The position numbers and the translations under genes were made by a program. DNA of 64,000 nucleotides from Pagrus major (taxonomy: Eukaryota > Chordata > Actinopteri > Spariformes > Sparidae): assembly GCF_040436345.1 (NCBI RefSeq), contig NC_133219.1:19242958-19306957 (forward strand), written 5' to 3'. Below the pieces are notes generated by a model. That model was not told where the DNA came from and searched no databases. It saw only the letters and a list, made by a program, of their open reading frames with translations. Position 1 is the first letter of the stretch. Each line of letters begins with the position of its first letter. Of this stretch, positions 34,835-48,610 are shown piece by piece.

Positions 34835-35270
34835 GAGCTTAAGCTCACTGTCAAGTTGTCCGGCCCACAACTTTACTGTTTAGGTTCGCTCTCACCGCTC
34901 TTATAGGCTTGTTCTCAGTCGCAGCAGGAAGCTATTTTCAGAGGAAAAAGCTCTAAAAACACAGTGTATATTACCTGCTCAGCATCAGATGCTGCTCAAC
35001 AGCAGAGAGTCACTAGCTGGTGAACATAGTGTAGCACTGAGCAGCTTAAGAGTCAGATATTTTCCTCAGGAGTCGGTGGAGACCAAAAACAGAGCTAAAA
35101 TAGAGTGAATATTGGACAGCCCAGGCGGATGGTAAAGTCCCTTTGTAGCTGCTGGATGTGTAAACAAGCATTAAGTTCAGCATATCATCTTAAAGGATGA
35201 TGATATTTCAATTTTGTGTTCACAGCTTGTTTCTGCTGGCCAAGAGTGGCCAAAAAATCAGTTATTGCAT
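34835..35270. repeat. Dispersed repeat family A, copy 2
   Basis: This is the longest copy of the family seen at 17,339-17,625. It includes AGAGTCACTAGCTGGTGAAC, TTTTCCTCAGGAGTCGGTGG and AGACCAAAAACAGAGC. It is non-coding. Confidence 0.55.
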
Positions 35271-35841
35271 GTTTAATTATTCAAAAGCTGATGAAATGTA
35301 TCACAATTTACAGTCATCAACCTGAATAATGTCGATATGTTGCGTTTATGTAGACAAAAAGTTCGTCATTGAGCAGTAATGTGCCTCTACATACTTATTT
35401 TTGAGCAATCAGTGAACGCCTCTATGTGAACGTCTCGTGGGCATGGGCAAAGAAAGTGTTGAATCTTGTCATTTCATTCGAAGGACTTGTTGGGAATACT
35501 AGCAATCCTGAGTCATTATTGATGTGCGGTAACTGTTGGCTGAACCATCCACCTCAGTTGAGACACTCAGGGAACAGTAGCGCTCTGGCTCCTGCCAGAG
35601 TGACAGTTTGTTTAGAGCTGCAGAGTGGCATTTCCAGCATTGTTTAGTTAAACTAATTAAGGATGGAAAGTTCAAATGAGCTGAGCACACTCCTTCTATG
35701 GGATTACTCAACTCTAATTAGAACAAGCTTTGGGGCAATCAGCCAAGAATGTGTCCACATACAAAATATACGATCCAGTTATCCAGTTTTCAAGTCGCTC
35801 TCCACGTACGTTCGCACAATCCCATGCGCCATTTATAGGTT

Positions 35842-35842
<1 letters not shown>

Positions 35843-35895
<53 letters not shown>
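35843..35895. repeat. AAT microsatellite, tail of a LINE
   Basis: About 17 AAT units form the 3' tail of the minus-strand LINE fragment that follows. Confidence 0.92.
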
Positions 35896-35897
<2 letters not shown>

Positions 35898-36360
35898 TAC
35901 ATTTAGTTTATATAGCGCCTTTCAGGGTACCCAAGGACGCTTAACAAAGTGAAACATACAAAACAAAGAACAGATGGATAAACAAAAATACATATAAGAT
36001 AAAGAACTAGGAAAGTTGATTGTTGGAGCTGAAAGGCCTTATTGAAGTGTTCCAGAGAGTGAGGGCTGTCACACAGAAGGCTCTGTCGCTGAGGATTTGC
36101 AGTTTGGTGTGAGGGATGGAGAGCTGGTGTGTGCCTGATGAGCGCAGCTTCCGAGACTGGGTATAGGGGTGGAGGAGGTCAGACAGGTATTGGGGTCGAG
36201 GGAATGGAGAGATTTATAGGTCAGGAGGAGAATTTTGTAAGTGATGCGTGATTTGACTGGGAGCCAGTGAAGGCGGATGAGAGTGGGGGTGATGTGTTGC
36301 CAGGGCTTGGTGCAGGTGAGGACCCCGGCAGCGGAGTTCTGCACATACCGGAGCCTGTCC
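35896..36360 (-). mobile_element. L2-type LINE 3' fragment
   Basis: The minus strand encodes the ORF2 C-terminus: QNSAAGVLTCTKPWQHITPT, LHWLPVKSRITYKILLLTYK and, after a frame change, further LINE sequence. The 3' end is AAAGGCGCTATATAAAC with the AAT tail at 35,843-35,895. The copy is 5'-truncated and dead. Confidence 0.85.
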
Positions 36361-37245
36361 AGGGTCGTTTATGGTTATTTCATCTCAACTAACCACCTGT
36401 AAAGTTACCGTTTCCTACTTCCTACCTCGCTAGTTTCGGCACCCTCGCTTGGGCGACACCCATCACCTAGTGACTACAATAAGTGTCTCAATGGCCACAT
36501 ATTGCCATGAGGACACACACACACAAAGTGAAGACATCAACAACGAGTATAGACTCATTTATGCTCCTTTTACATGCGAAAATAGATACGTCCATTTTAA
36601 AATATAACCATCACTGCCCACATACTTCTGTGGTCCTTCACGTTGGCATGGATGTTAAGCAATACAACCACTAGAGGGCGCCGCTCTGAGTCAAATCTGT
36701 CTTGCATGTACCTCCATTTTTCGACTGTGGAGTAACATCATACGAATGTTTAAAAGGTGATACCAGATAGGCACAACCTGAGCCACATGACCTCCTCTCA
36801 ACCACGGAGACCTGAAAGGAGGACAGACCACTCAAACACAGATAGATTCACTGACACTGAGATCGACCCATTGTAAGGATAATGGTAAAAGGAACATAAC
36901 AGGAAGAATGAGCTGTAATTTAAGATGGGATGAGTCAGATTGTCTGATACAAATGGGTAATTCCACAGAAAAGGGGAAAGTTTTGGATGGATATGGTATG
37001 ATGAGTCAGATGTGAAATGGTGAGACTTACAGTGGCGGTCCTAGCTTGCATGATGCCCTGGGCGAACCGCACCTTCAGCGCGCAATTTGTGATGTGATTG
37101 ACTTTAGCCTACTAATTGCATTAATTGTGCACTATTAGATGAATCCCCTGCTTCACCGCTTCCCTGCACCAGTAGGGAGAGCTGAGGTTCAGAGGTGAAT
37201 CTATCCCACGCCCTAATATAAGTTCACATCTATTTCCCTAAAATG
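36361..37245. other. Gene-poor stretch
   Basis: I see no coding similarity. Short common words (CACTAGAGGGCGCCGCTCTG near 36,670) suggest old repeat DNA. Confidence 0.35.
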
Positions 37246-37249
37246 AGCA

Positions 37250-37470
37250 GTTTGTAAGGTATGGCCAGAATTTAAGTATAAAGTAAGAGTGAGTCAACAG
37301 AAAGTTGACAATATGGCAAAGACGTCTATGTTCTGTCTTACGGAGATGTCTAGTTAGCAGGCTAACAAGCTAGCCCTGGCCCGTCCTATCTACCTATACC
37401 ACATTGTACTGGCAAGAGGCGACAGTCAGATAGTCTCGTACTTTCAGCTAGCAGATATATGCCATCGGTT
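37250..37470. repeat. Dispersed repeat family B, copy 2
   Basis: It shares AAAGACGTCTATGTTCTGTC and the AGCAGGCTAACAAGCTAGC block order with the copies at 30,988 and 48,611, but is more diverged. Confidence 0.45.
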
Positions 37471-40050
37471 TGCGTGGTAAATGAACAATATAAAATCACA
37501 AAAAGTCCACAAAAAACAAAAAACTTTTAATTAAGCTTCAGATTGAGAAAATAAATTTAAAAAATGAAAACCTGCGATGTGCCACTGTAATATGTGATGA
37601 ACCGAGAGGGCAAAATTGGGGCTTTGACACTGACAACTTTATCAACATTGCACCAATGAAAAGGAATTACACATATTGTAACTGCAACACATTATACAGC
37701 GCCAAGCATGGTGGCACAATGGTGTCTAAAATATATAAAAATATATCAATATTATACCAATCTGTATGGTGAAACATGGTAAAACATTAAAAACAATGCA
37801 TACTGTGTGTGTATGTACTGTATATATGATGTATGTGTGATGAATAATTACAATGGAGTATAAAAAAATATTTTTAAAAACAAATTTTACCCAATTAATA
37901 ATATGGATTAATAAATAACTTTCTTATTTTTAATGTCACGTGTTGATTGAGTGTGTGGGTTCACATCTGCTAGAAATGTCTACTTGTTTAACTGTTTCAC
38001 ACAAGTTTTGTTGTAGTCTGAGCATTTGAAGAGATTGCAGCTTTAGTTCATCAGAATAATTTCAAATAATTCCAGGAAATGTACCTTCACCAGTTTACAG
38101 CTTATCTCACCCCAACAGGGCACTTTTCTCACAAACAACACTATAGTTTTCCACCTCTACCGATTGGCAGCTGAAAGCAGTGTAAGCAGTTGGCTGACAC
38201 ACAGTGCTATAATCAGTGTGTAACACACTCTCTGAATATAAGCCAGAGCAACTTGATAACTTTGGATAAACTCCAAAGTTCTGATCCATGTCCTGCTTAA
38301 GTTGCTGGAAGCTGCAACAAATACCTGAACAAATATAAATATAGACCTTACTGGCAACATATTTCACTTTGCCCTGGTGATATCTGCAAATAATTTAGAT
38401 CTCCATCGGTGAGACTACTGCTGCAATACAAATGAAACACTGATAACCATGTAAATACACGTGGTTGTACTTTCAATCCATAAAGCAACTAACCACAGCA
38501 AGGTCTGTGGTTTATTATAAGGATATTGGCCTCCATTTATCATTGTGACATTGTTACTTTTGGATTAAGCACCACAAGTCAAATTCCATCTCCGGCCATT
38601 GTATTAGGGTGGTGGGTGGGTGGTGTCTTCGCGGCTAGACACCATTTAAAGCAGTGTTCATTTTGTTGTAAATGCAATATCAACACATCTCACCGAAGCT
38701 ATTGAGGCGACATGTTTGAGTACATGATCTGATTGGACAATTGTTTTTTCCAGACTGGAATTGTGTAAGTATTTTGCCAAAATATAAAAAAATATAATAA
38801 TATAAATATATAAAAACTGTCCCTGTGGTGTCCTTTTCTGTCAGAAGTAAGTTATAAACTCAATATTGACTTCACATCACCTTTTCAGTTCAAGCAGATA
38901 CGGAGCAACATTAGCCTTCCTTTGGAGTCATGTTTTTGACCACTACTGGGGGCTGGGTACGGATGTGTAAAAAGAAAAGCTCCGAGCAGCTCATTTAAAA
39001 GAAATTAATGTGAACTCGTTGATTTTTGGGAGCGTGAGCTGTGTTCAAAACTCAACGTTTTGAACTACAAATGTCAACTATTCATTTTAATCGGTGTGAA
39101 TGGAAAGAGTGAACACACCACAGACAAAGGACCTCGTCCTGCCAATAAGGGGGCCAGATCAGAGCATCATGGACAAATGATTTATTTTGTTGTATAATTT
39201 GAATGTGTTGCACAGGCAGATCTTTGCATTGTTATATAGAAAGGGAAATAGTGTTTAAATGCAGAGAAAGAAGAGAGAAAGGATTTTAGTGATCCACATT
39301 ATATCACTTCTGTGCACCGTATTTTTGTATAATATACCTAGATTCGAATCATCTTTTGTGTATGTTGATGCTTTTCTGTCTCTGTCGAATGGATGAAACT
39401 TATAACCTGATAAACATGTAAATCTGTCACACCTGCTTTGAGTGTTTGTCATGGAGGCCTGGTGACTCACCCAGATGTCAGCTCCACGAGAAGAGTGATG
39501 AGTGAATTTCCTTCTTCAAAATATTTAACTATGGAGGAGGTTTCCGAAAGATAAAACAGCAAACAAGGTGTTCACCCTTAAATTACACTCCAGTTCTGCC
39601 ATAAGAACACAAACTGTACCGCCGGCAAAATGGATAAAATGACAACATATATATTCTGAATGCGTTTGCTGGTATTGGGATGACATGATACTAATGTGCA
39701 ATTCTGCATGATTGCACATAATGCTTTTAAAATATTTAGGCTGGGTCTAACCTAGATTACACATTTTCTTCAATATTAAAAAACAACAACTTAATAATGT
39801 CTAAATTGATATACCAGAAAAGTCAGGAGTAAAATACTGAGATACTTGTAGGTTCCAGTTTATTCGCTCCATCTGGCTAAAAATAAATTAACAGCCCTGC
39901 ACTCTACAGTCATGAAGGTAATAATTTTCTTTTTTTTTCTTTTTTCTTTTATGTTTTAAAGCGGAAACATCAAACATGGATCAAATGACCAAGTGTCATT
40001 CACCCCATAAACTTTTTTTTCAGCTCAGTTGGCAACGTCAGAGAAAAAGC
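37471..40050. other. Gene-poor AT-rich stretch
   Basis: I see nothing that qualifies as a gene. Numerous AT-rich runs occur (37,730-37,930, 38,780-38,815). Confidence 0.4.
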
Positions 40051-40054
40051 TGTG

Positions 40055-40330
40055 ATAAAGCCATCATGCACTACTTGTTCAGCAATCAGCAGCAGACATA
40101 ATTAGAGACTGGTTGAACATGTTGGAGCATTAAGCAACTAATGTGCGTGAGTTGGTGGAGACTAAACAAAGGGCTAAAAGGAGGGTGAATGTTCAGGCCC
40201 ACACGTACTAAAAGCGATAACTGACGCGCCTTAATTGAAGAGTGTCATTTCATGCTCCTATGGCACACTGCAGGCATCAGATCTGAAATGCAAACATGAT
40301 CAGAAGTATTTTGTGAAACATCTTCCTGCC
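40055..40330. repeat. Dispersed repeat family A, copy 3
   Basis: It matches copies 1 and 2 through GAGTTGGTGGAGACTAAAC, AGGGCTAAAAGGAGGGTGAA and the preceding GAGACTGGTTGAACATG. It is the most diverged copy. Confidence 0.5.
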
Positions 40331-40439
40331 TAGTTGCACTTGCGACAGATGATTATTACATTTACCTCAGTATCAAGTATGACATCTCTCTCCTTCTTTT
40401 TTTTACATTTACATTTTTGTTTGCCATCAAATTTTATTA

Positions 40440-40685
40440 AAGCAATTTTAAAGCTTTGGTCAACTTGAACTGCACTCTTACTTTTATTGTGTTGTCTCTT
40501 TTAAACCTATTCTAGCTTATTTTTCAACTTGTTTCAATATTGTGTGTCTTGATGTCTTCCAACTTGTTTCTAATGTCTTTTAAATGCAATTTGTAATGTG
40601 TTAATGTAATTTTTTGCCCCCATAAAGCACTCTGAGCTGCCTTGTGTCTGAATTGTGCTATACAAATAAACTTCCCTTGCCTTTC
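40440..40685 (+). mobile_element. LINE-type 3' UTR tail
   Basis: The end reads AAAGCACTCTGAGCTGCCTT, then GAATTGTGCTATACAAATAA. This is the plus-strand version of the conserved L2-like 3' end seen elsewhere in the window. No coding part remains. Confidence 0.65.
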
Positions 40686-41224
40686 TCTCCTTTTGTTTTT
40701 TTCTTTCCTTTAGCTCTCTCCGAACAAGTGGAGACACTGGGGGTCATTTGAGGCTCCAATATGGAAACGAGGTCGTAGTTCAGGTGTCAAGGCAGTTTGA
40801 CGCGCCTCAAAATGCTTTTGGCCACTTAAAACAATACTTTCCCTTCAAAATGCAAAAGTCAGACACTTTCAGTGCATTTGGCCTTTTAGACTTACATTCA
40901 TGAGGTGGATACAAACACGTGTCAAAATGTTACGACATCTCTGCAGGGAGTGTCTGCCAACACATTCGCCATATAACAACTCCGTGAGGTGATAATATGC
41001 CAATCTTGTGTTTACAGCTTGTAATATCGCCTTCAAGTGACCACGACAGAAGTGTGTTGTACTGATTTATTGAATATTGATGTAACTTTGACAACTAAAT
41101 AAATCTAAAACCCCTTGCTTACTAACTGGTTATATTAACAGATGTCTAAATTCTTGCTCATCCTTTGCATTAAGCTGTTTCGTTATTGACTACTGTAGGA
41201 CACATTTGCAGTGACAGAATGAAC

Positions 41225-41400
41225 TAAGTACATTCACTCAAGTACTGTACTTATGCAAAATCTTGAGGTACTTGTACTTTTACTGAGTATTTACATTTTC
41301 TGCTACTTTATAAGTCTATTCCACTACATTGTGGAGGCAAGTGTTGTACTTTTTACTCTGCTACATTCATTTGATAACTTTAGTTTCTAGTTAATTTGCA
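41225..41400. repeat. Common teleost 'TACTTGTACTTTTACT' repeat
   Basis: It reads AAGTACATTCACTCAAGTAC, GAGGTACTTGTACTTTTACT, TATTCCACTACATTGTGGAG and TTTTTACTCTGCTACATTC. This is a very common interspersed repeat in fish. Diverged relatives are near 3,470, 27,410-27,600 and 56,940-57,065. Confidence 0.65.
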
Positions 41401-44400
41401 GGTTGCACGCTGCAGCAGAGCCAAAACAGCACATTTTTAATTAACTTATTTTATCAACAATTGGATAAAGGCCGAAAAAAATAAATAAAAACCCAACAAA
41501 AAAGCAAAAAACAAATGCTGAATATAGGATCTGGTTAGTGGGCAAGCCAAAATTGGTTGACCTATAATATACAGTATATACAGTACATACATGTAAATAT
41601 ATATATATAATTAACTTTTACTCGCATTTTTAATTCTTAAAGCAGCATTTTGTAACTTTTTTTACCTTAAACCTTAAACCAACAAAATTATTTTTTGATG
41701 GTACAGTGTCTTGTAAAAGGGTGAATGGTGACCCAGTTACATACATGTTTACTTCAAGATACATTGTTATGATGTAATGAGTTTTGTTTGTAGTTCGCAC
41801 CTACATTATGTCTGACAAATTGTTACAGACCTGGGATTTGTATTTACAAAAGTGGGGCACAAAATGCCAATTTCTACACACTGTAATGTTGCTTATAGTA
41901 CATTTTTGGCAGAAAAAATACTTCTGATACTCAGGTACATAAAAGCCAGATACTTTTGCATTTACAAATTAGTTTCACTACGAATTTGCAATGAATTCTT
42001 GGAAAATTAAGACAAACACAACCATGAAACCACTCAGCTCTCCTCACTCTGAATTAAGGAAATGTTTTCTATCTGGAAGGATCCATGTTTTACGAGGAGA
42101 ATATAGTTTTAATATAGGCTTCTTCACATATCAGGGCTCAGCACTTCTGCAGACAGGACAGCTTCCTTGGAAACAATAGCAACAGATAGCTAGGCTAGAG
42201 AGGGATGCACTTTTGATGGCCTTGGCAGTGATGTCAACGTGTGTCAACCACACCTTGCACCACACCAGATTTAGGCCAAGAAAAACAACATTTTTTAACT
42301 GCCAGTAGGTTCCTCCTTGTGCTTTGGAACAGCTACAGGTCAACATCATCATTGCCGTTCTATTGATTTTGGTCCAAGGATTTGTTCCTTATTACTGTTT
42401 ACTCCCTCCTTCAGGCTGAATCTCTCTGCAAAGACACATGAGCGTTTTCAAGTTGTAGTGAAGTCATGTATGCTTTGCGGCTCTTTGTGTTTAGGTATTA
42501 CTGTTTTGATACAATATTTTTAAATGATGAGTCTGGAATAAGAAACAGTAAAAAGACACACACATCTAAGTGTCCAATAGGAGGGGTGCTGAATAAAAAA
42601 AAATATCTAGAAGAGAAGAAACAAATTGTGATCTTTAAGTACCTTTTGTGTTAATATTGAAATATATCTCCTTCCTACTTTTTGACTAACATATGTAATA
42701 TGTTTATTATATGCATTTAGTATATAGTATATGATGATTTTAGTGGGGCAGTACTTGGTTTGTACTGTGCTTTTCCTTTGTATATATTCATGTAGCCTAG
42801 ATATATGAATCTTTCAGCTTTATTTGAAATGTATACTTTTGACTGACTATTTAAAACAAGTTGGCTATGTGTCAAATGCTTGGAGCCATTAACTCGTAGG
42901 ACCCAACCCTTCAGCAGACTGTCGAGGCCTTTCAACTGAATGATGACACTTGCTTAATGTGTAGAAGTCAGGTTACTCTTGTTCTACCTGCATGTAATAT
43001 CTATGTAACGCCACTGTTTGTTATCCTGACAACGTTCCAAATTAATCAAAGCTGAAGGTGGAGCAAACCTCAGTTTGTGGGCACAGTGTGTAGAAAGAGG
43101 CAGAGAACAAAGCCAGGGATCAGTGAAGGAAAGGACAAGACTTTTATTCAGCATAATCAATTTAAAAAAGTATTCTTTTAGCCAACTGTATATTTGAGCA
43201 TTGTCCTTATCCTCTGATCTGAAACCTTCCTGAAATTGCCACAACATTGCAACATACTTTTAGACCACTAGCATGCAGTTCTGGTGTAACCCAGGGTTTT
43301 TCTCAAAGCAATTCTGTAGAAGGGAAGCTCTTTTGCTGTCAAAGCAGAATAAAAGTGGTATTTTTGCAACAGATCCAGTCAAGACTTAAATTCCTGAAAA
43401 ACACATTTTGTTAGCATTTCTGTCTCGGAAACACCTGAGAGGTTCTGCGGCCCCAGAGTCATCCCCAGTTTTCACTCTCAGGGGATTCCCTCACTGCAGG
43501 TGAGGCTGATTAGGTTGTGTGTTGCCAGCAGCAGATTAGCACCGCAGTCACTTGATCTCTGCTACCAACTTGTGGCATCAATGTGGTACTGCCACTCTGG
43601 CTAACGTTTGGTGGGCATCACAAGTGAGTCAGTGCAGCAGGGATCCACTAGCAGGCATTTGTAAAACTGCTGGCCATTTCAGGAGGTGCAACAAAAAAGG
43701 AGGATCAGATATTTCTGAGTGTATCACCAAGTCATATAATAATGTGAAGGGAATGCTGAAAAATTAGGCAGAATATGTTTCTTTATTACACATCGAGATA
43801 ACAACTTAATTATTGTTTTATCTTGGAATAGCAAAGCCATTTTCTCCTCATGACAGGATGATTTATTGTTATCACATTTATTTTTGAGTTGTTTTTAAAT
43901 TAGTCTTTTAATTTAGGTGTAGGTGCTGCATTTTTGTAAAAAAAAAAATTGCATCTCCTTACTTACAGAAGATGCAATAAATACACAGCAGTGAAAAATG
44001 GGAAAAAAGAATAGGAATACAATTTTATATGTAAAATCATAGCATGACTGTAGCTATTACTATTGCAGCTTTTCGCCATTTAAGCAGACAGAGAAAGGAA
44101 GAAAGGAAAATAAATAAAAAGCAAAATAGAAAAAGACACAACCTTTGGCAAAATACATTTTCTTCAGCTGTCATGCACAGTGGATTGAATTAACATGAAG
44201 AGCAGGAAAGAGACAGAGGAAGAAAACATTCAGAAACAGGGAGAAGAGGAGATACAGAGACAGAATGACAGAGATACTGAAAGTGTGATATGTGTCATGC
44301 ACTGTGCTGCGTTTCTCAGCAGTTCAGCTCTGTGGAATCGACCTGATCATTTCCTCCATTCATGGATGGGATTAGGATGACGCTGTGTCATGCGCGTAGA

Positions 44401-45180
44401 AAATGTAGTTTGCCTGAGCGTGCAGCAGAGAGTATTCCTCACACATGGCAACACGGGCTAAAAATAGCTCGAAAGCCCCTCATTCACCACTATAGGATAT
44501 TTGCATCAGCAGGCGTGGGATCCCCGGCCGCTCTGGTGCAGATTTGATGTTTGCAATCTCTTTGGTTACCTCACACTTTCCTCTCCATCATCACCTCTGT
44601 CCTCTTTGATCTGTTTTCCTCTTCTCTTTACCACTCTACCCTTTTCTGAATCTCTTACGGGGTTTTGCAAACCAGCTGCTGATGGATTCGATCAAGCAGG
44701 CTGAGCATGAAACCCAGCAGGACAGAAAGCCCTTCCAGCAGCCCAGGGAGTCACCTCTGTCCCTCCTCCTCATGCTTACACTGTTCCAGAAACATGTGGG
44801 AGGACTTCCCGCTTCATGTTATTACTTAGGGCATCTCGGAAAGAGTTGTTTTGCAGGTTCATTAGAGTGAAATCACATACCTTTCTGCTGTGTGTTTTGC
44901 TTGTCATGCACTTTATCTTTTTGTGTTGAATTTCCAGAATCTGTTTCTTGTCATAGTGACTCATATACTGATTATTCCATTTAGTTTAACATCTGATATA
45001 TAACATTTCCAGGTTAAAAGGTCTGAAATAACTATTCCTTTGTTATATATTTTGTGGAGTTGTGTACTTACATTATAATTTTCTTCAAGGTTACAGTGCG
45101 TCGTCTGTTGCTATAACATCAGATACATCTTGAGTATGCTGCACTGAACAAATGTGATGCTGATGATCACAGTCGATTAA
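41401..45180. other. Gene-poor stretch
   Basis: Small open frames occur, but none shows recognisable protein or flanking splice logic. A short TA run is at 41,598-41,610. There is no defined transposon. Confidence 0.4.
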
Positions 45181-45260
45181 TAATAATAAATAATAATAAT
45201 AATACATTTTATTTGTACAGCGCTTTTAAAAACTCTCAAAGACACTTTACAAGAATAGAA
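45178..45260 (-). repeat. AAT tail and LINE-type 3' end
   Basis: AAT units are followed by ACATTTTATTTGTACAGCGC and GACACTTTACAAG. This is the minus-strand L2-like 3' end again, with no coding remnant. Confidence 0.65.
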
Positions 45261-45379
45261 AACATACAAGCCATGTTCGTATCAAATGGGATGGATGATC
45301 ATGTTACCTTGTGTTTTTTTTTTAACAACTAACAAATATTTTTGTTGTTGTTGTTTTCTAGCCCTTCTGTATTATAAAG

Positions 45380-45560
45380 CAGTGGTTCTCAACCTTGATG
45401 AGTTACAACCTCTCCAAAAGTCCTTCAGCCCTGGGACTTTTACTCACGACATTCTGAATGAGCCAAAATCATGCGCCCAATCAGAATTAATGTGCTCACA
45501 CACTTTGATGCTCACAAAACACTAAATAAAATATATTTTAAGGCAAATTATATCACTGGT
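45380..45560. repeat. Possible hAT-type terminus
   Basis: CAGTGGTTCTCAACCTTGAT starting near 45,383 has the CAGTGGTTCTCAA start shared by many hAT non-autonomous elements. I did not find the matching other end nearby. Confidence 0.4.
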
Positions 45561-45929
45561 GCTGGTAAAAAAAAAAAAAAATTTTCTCCACATCCATCTG
45601 GCGACGTCCAGAAATTAACTCGCAACCTCTTACTATCTTGAACCAGTCTCAGTTTTACAAGAAGCTACCCTCTAACAAAGCCCACAGAAATCTCTATGAA
45701 TAAGAAAGTCTGTCAAACTTGCCTGCTGAAATATGTTTGCATGCTGTGGCAAAAAGAAAAAAAAGACAGAAAGTAGCTTCAAGTGTGTAAGGCTGTAAGC
45801 ATGGCTGCCGGCCTACGTTGCCCAGGTTTCTTCATTTTTTCATTCTTAAGTTTTGTTTTGTGAATTTTTCCTTATCCAAACCCTGTACAGACTGTTAAGC
45901 CTTTGTGGTTTGTGAATTTGGGCAACATA

Positions 45930-47532
45930 CAGTGGTGGCCAAAATTATTAGAACACTTGGCATATTTAAGTTTAAGTTTGTTGAATTGTCCATTAAAATA
46001 CCCATAAAACAAATGAAATATCTACAAAGTCATCATGATGCTCTATATACCATAGAATAGAGCCATCATAAGGAGATTTAGGTCATTTTCCTTACAAAAA
46101 ACAAGCTAGGCCTATTTCAATCATGTTCCTTCACAGAAGAGGCCAAACTACTTGTGTAATCATTGTCAGGTGTGATCGTGGTTGAATTGATGGTGATGCA
46201 AGAGTCTTAGGACACAGCTGTGTGATTCTTTTGAACATACAAGGCCTATCCTGCTCATTAAGTGATTGGTAACTTCAGGGTTTTGTCACTGAGGCCACAC
46301 CACCAACTGGTATAAATTCAAAGCCTCTAGAAGTAGTCTTGAAGCACATGTTGCTCTTTGAACATGGCTAAGGTGAAGAAGGAGCTAACGAGTGAGCAAC
46401 GAGTTCGAATAAAGGCCCTTTTTGATGCTGGCTGGAGTTACTGCCGCATAGCCAAGGACTTGAGATGCAGTCCAAGCACTGTAAAGTACACTTTAGACCA
46501 CCATGATGCCACCGATTCACACCAGAACCTAAAGGGGTAGAAAAAAAAACTTTCAGACAGACACGTGAAGCATCTCAAAATTCTCAGTCTTAAGAACCGA
46601 AGAAAGACCTCACAAGAACTGCGTGACGAGATCAACACCACAATGACTAATGGTGCACCAGTGTCTAACTGTGCATTGGAAACTGGGAGAAGAAGGACTT
46701 GTTGGCAGAATAGCAGCAAAGACACCATTACTGAAAGAGAAAAATGGAGTGAAACACCTGAAATTTGCAAAAGAACACAAGAAATGGACAGAGGAAGATT
46801 AGTATAAAGTGTTGTGGACTGATGAGTCCAAGTTTGAACAGTTTGGCAACAAGCGAAGAGTGTATGTACGACGGAGGGAGGGGGAGAGATATAAAAATGA
46901 GTGTCTCTTGCCAACAGTTAAACACGGAGGGGGTAGTATTATGGTGTGGGTGCCATTTCAGCCTCTGGAACAGGTGACTTGGTGAAAATTGATGGCATCA
47001 TGGATAAGAAAGTATACCACAACATTCTGGTGAGGCACGGAGTACCATCTGGGAGTCGTCTTATTGGGCCTGGATTTATTTTCCAAGAGGACAAAGACCC
47101 AAGCATTCTTCTGACTATTGCCAGGAACTAAATGTGACAGAAGGAATCTGCTGGAACATTGAAAATGATGGACTGGCCCCTCGAAGTCTGGACCTCAACC
47201 CCATCGAACAAATTTGGGGCGAGTTGGAAAATAAACTGGCCAGATCTATTGTACATTCAAACAAAAGCCTTTGGCTTGAGTTGCAGAAGGCATGGGATAA
47301 CATTAGTGTTGAAGTTCTCAGGAAATATATTGACACTATGCCAGAGAGATGTGTTGCTGTAATTCCTGCAAAAGGTGGACATACCAAATATTAAAGTTAA
47401 AAGTGGATAAAAACAGTAGGACTCACTTCATCTGATATTTGTTGTGCTCAGAGCAACCATCTGCATGTTTCATGAACATTATGAAATGAAATCATGTTTT
47501 GGAGGCAAAAAAAAAAATTTTGGCCACCACTG
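45930..47532 (+). mobile_element. Tc1-like DNA transposon, near full length, inactivated
   Basis: Inverted termini CAGTGGTGGCCAAAATT mark both ends, each flanked by TA (45,928-45,929 and 47,533-47,534), the Tc1/mariner target duplication. At 1,603 bp it is of normal length. The transposase starts at ATG 46,364 with a helix-turn-helix region (SEQRVRIKALFDAGWSYCRI). The frame then breaks at a stop (46,538-46,540) and several shifts. The three catalytic acidic positions can still be located: the Asp in the WTDES-like block near 46,821, the Asp in the QEDKDP block near 47,095, and the Glu in LNPIEQIW near 47,205. The element is dead unless supplied with transposase. Confidence 0.92.
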
Positions 47533-47534
47533 TA

Positions 47535-48605
47535 TATAAAACTGACCTGTTTACAAAAATGTGCTATTAAATTTCAGGAAATTAGAAAACTATTTGTTTA
47601 AACCAGATGCATAACAGCTGGTGCGTTCAAGTTTGCACTTAATGCCAAATTGAAGTTTCCTTCCTCTGATCTAGTGTGGAAGAAGTGCTTTTGAAATTTT
47701 CCTATGAGCCATGGTCCAGGATTTAACTGACCTGAATCACAGAATTACACAGTTGGATCTCTCTCTGAGCTTTGTTTTCACCATCAAAATAAGAATGTGC
47801 TGGAATTCTAGTAAAAGCACAGTAACAGGAAAGAATGGTCAGTTTAATGGAGATTTTGTTGATGACTTTTCATGGCTGCATTCCTTAAGTGGTTTACTGC
47901 AGGAGCCATCATCACCAAGTTAGAAGTCACACCTCTGCTTTTCGAACTGTAATAAGCATGAAATGTCTGCTGTGGCTCTGTGACGCGAGCCCCCATTTTT
48001 AAAGTCTTATTTCTGGGAAATATTGACCTCTGAGGTGTCAAACCTTTGAGTTGTCAAGTCATGCAGGCGTAAGACTGAGCAAAAAATCCAAGATCAGCAC
48101 AGCTGGTTGTGTTTCACACGGCTCCCTCGCTTAGTAAGCAGTGAATCACCATACAGTGACCTGGATGTCAAGCCCTGATTTGAATCTAGTCTTTTACTGC
48201 CTTGTGATTCTAAGCTGATTCACAACATGACTCCTAGAGTTCGGATGTCTGCACTATAACATGTCTGCAATGATCAAAAAATAAACTGCAAGTGCAAATG
48301 TCTTCACATTTGTAAAATAAATATTGTATTGTAACTTTGATACAAGTGTGTTCACGTCATCAGTTGTATGATTGCAGAGTTGGTTGTGTGTGTTAAAAAT
48401 ATTGCAAATTGACAGTATAACAGTATATATGTAACCGTAGTTACTGCACACATTACATCTCCATTATCTTATCACTTGATTTTGCCTTTACTGATTGTGT
48501 GATTACTGTGGTAAATTATATTAATACAGTAGGAATGATTCCACAGCATTATGTTGGACTTACATGACTAAGTTTGCATACAACAATTATTTCATCATTA
48601 TTCAC
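47535..48605. other. Gene-poor stretch
   Basis: I see no gene and no clear transposon termini. Confidence 0.4.
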
Positions 48606-48610
48606 AGCAC

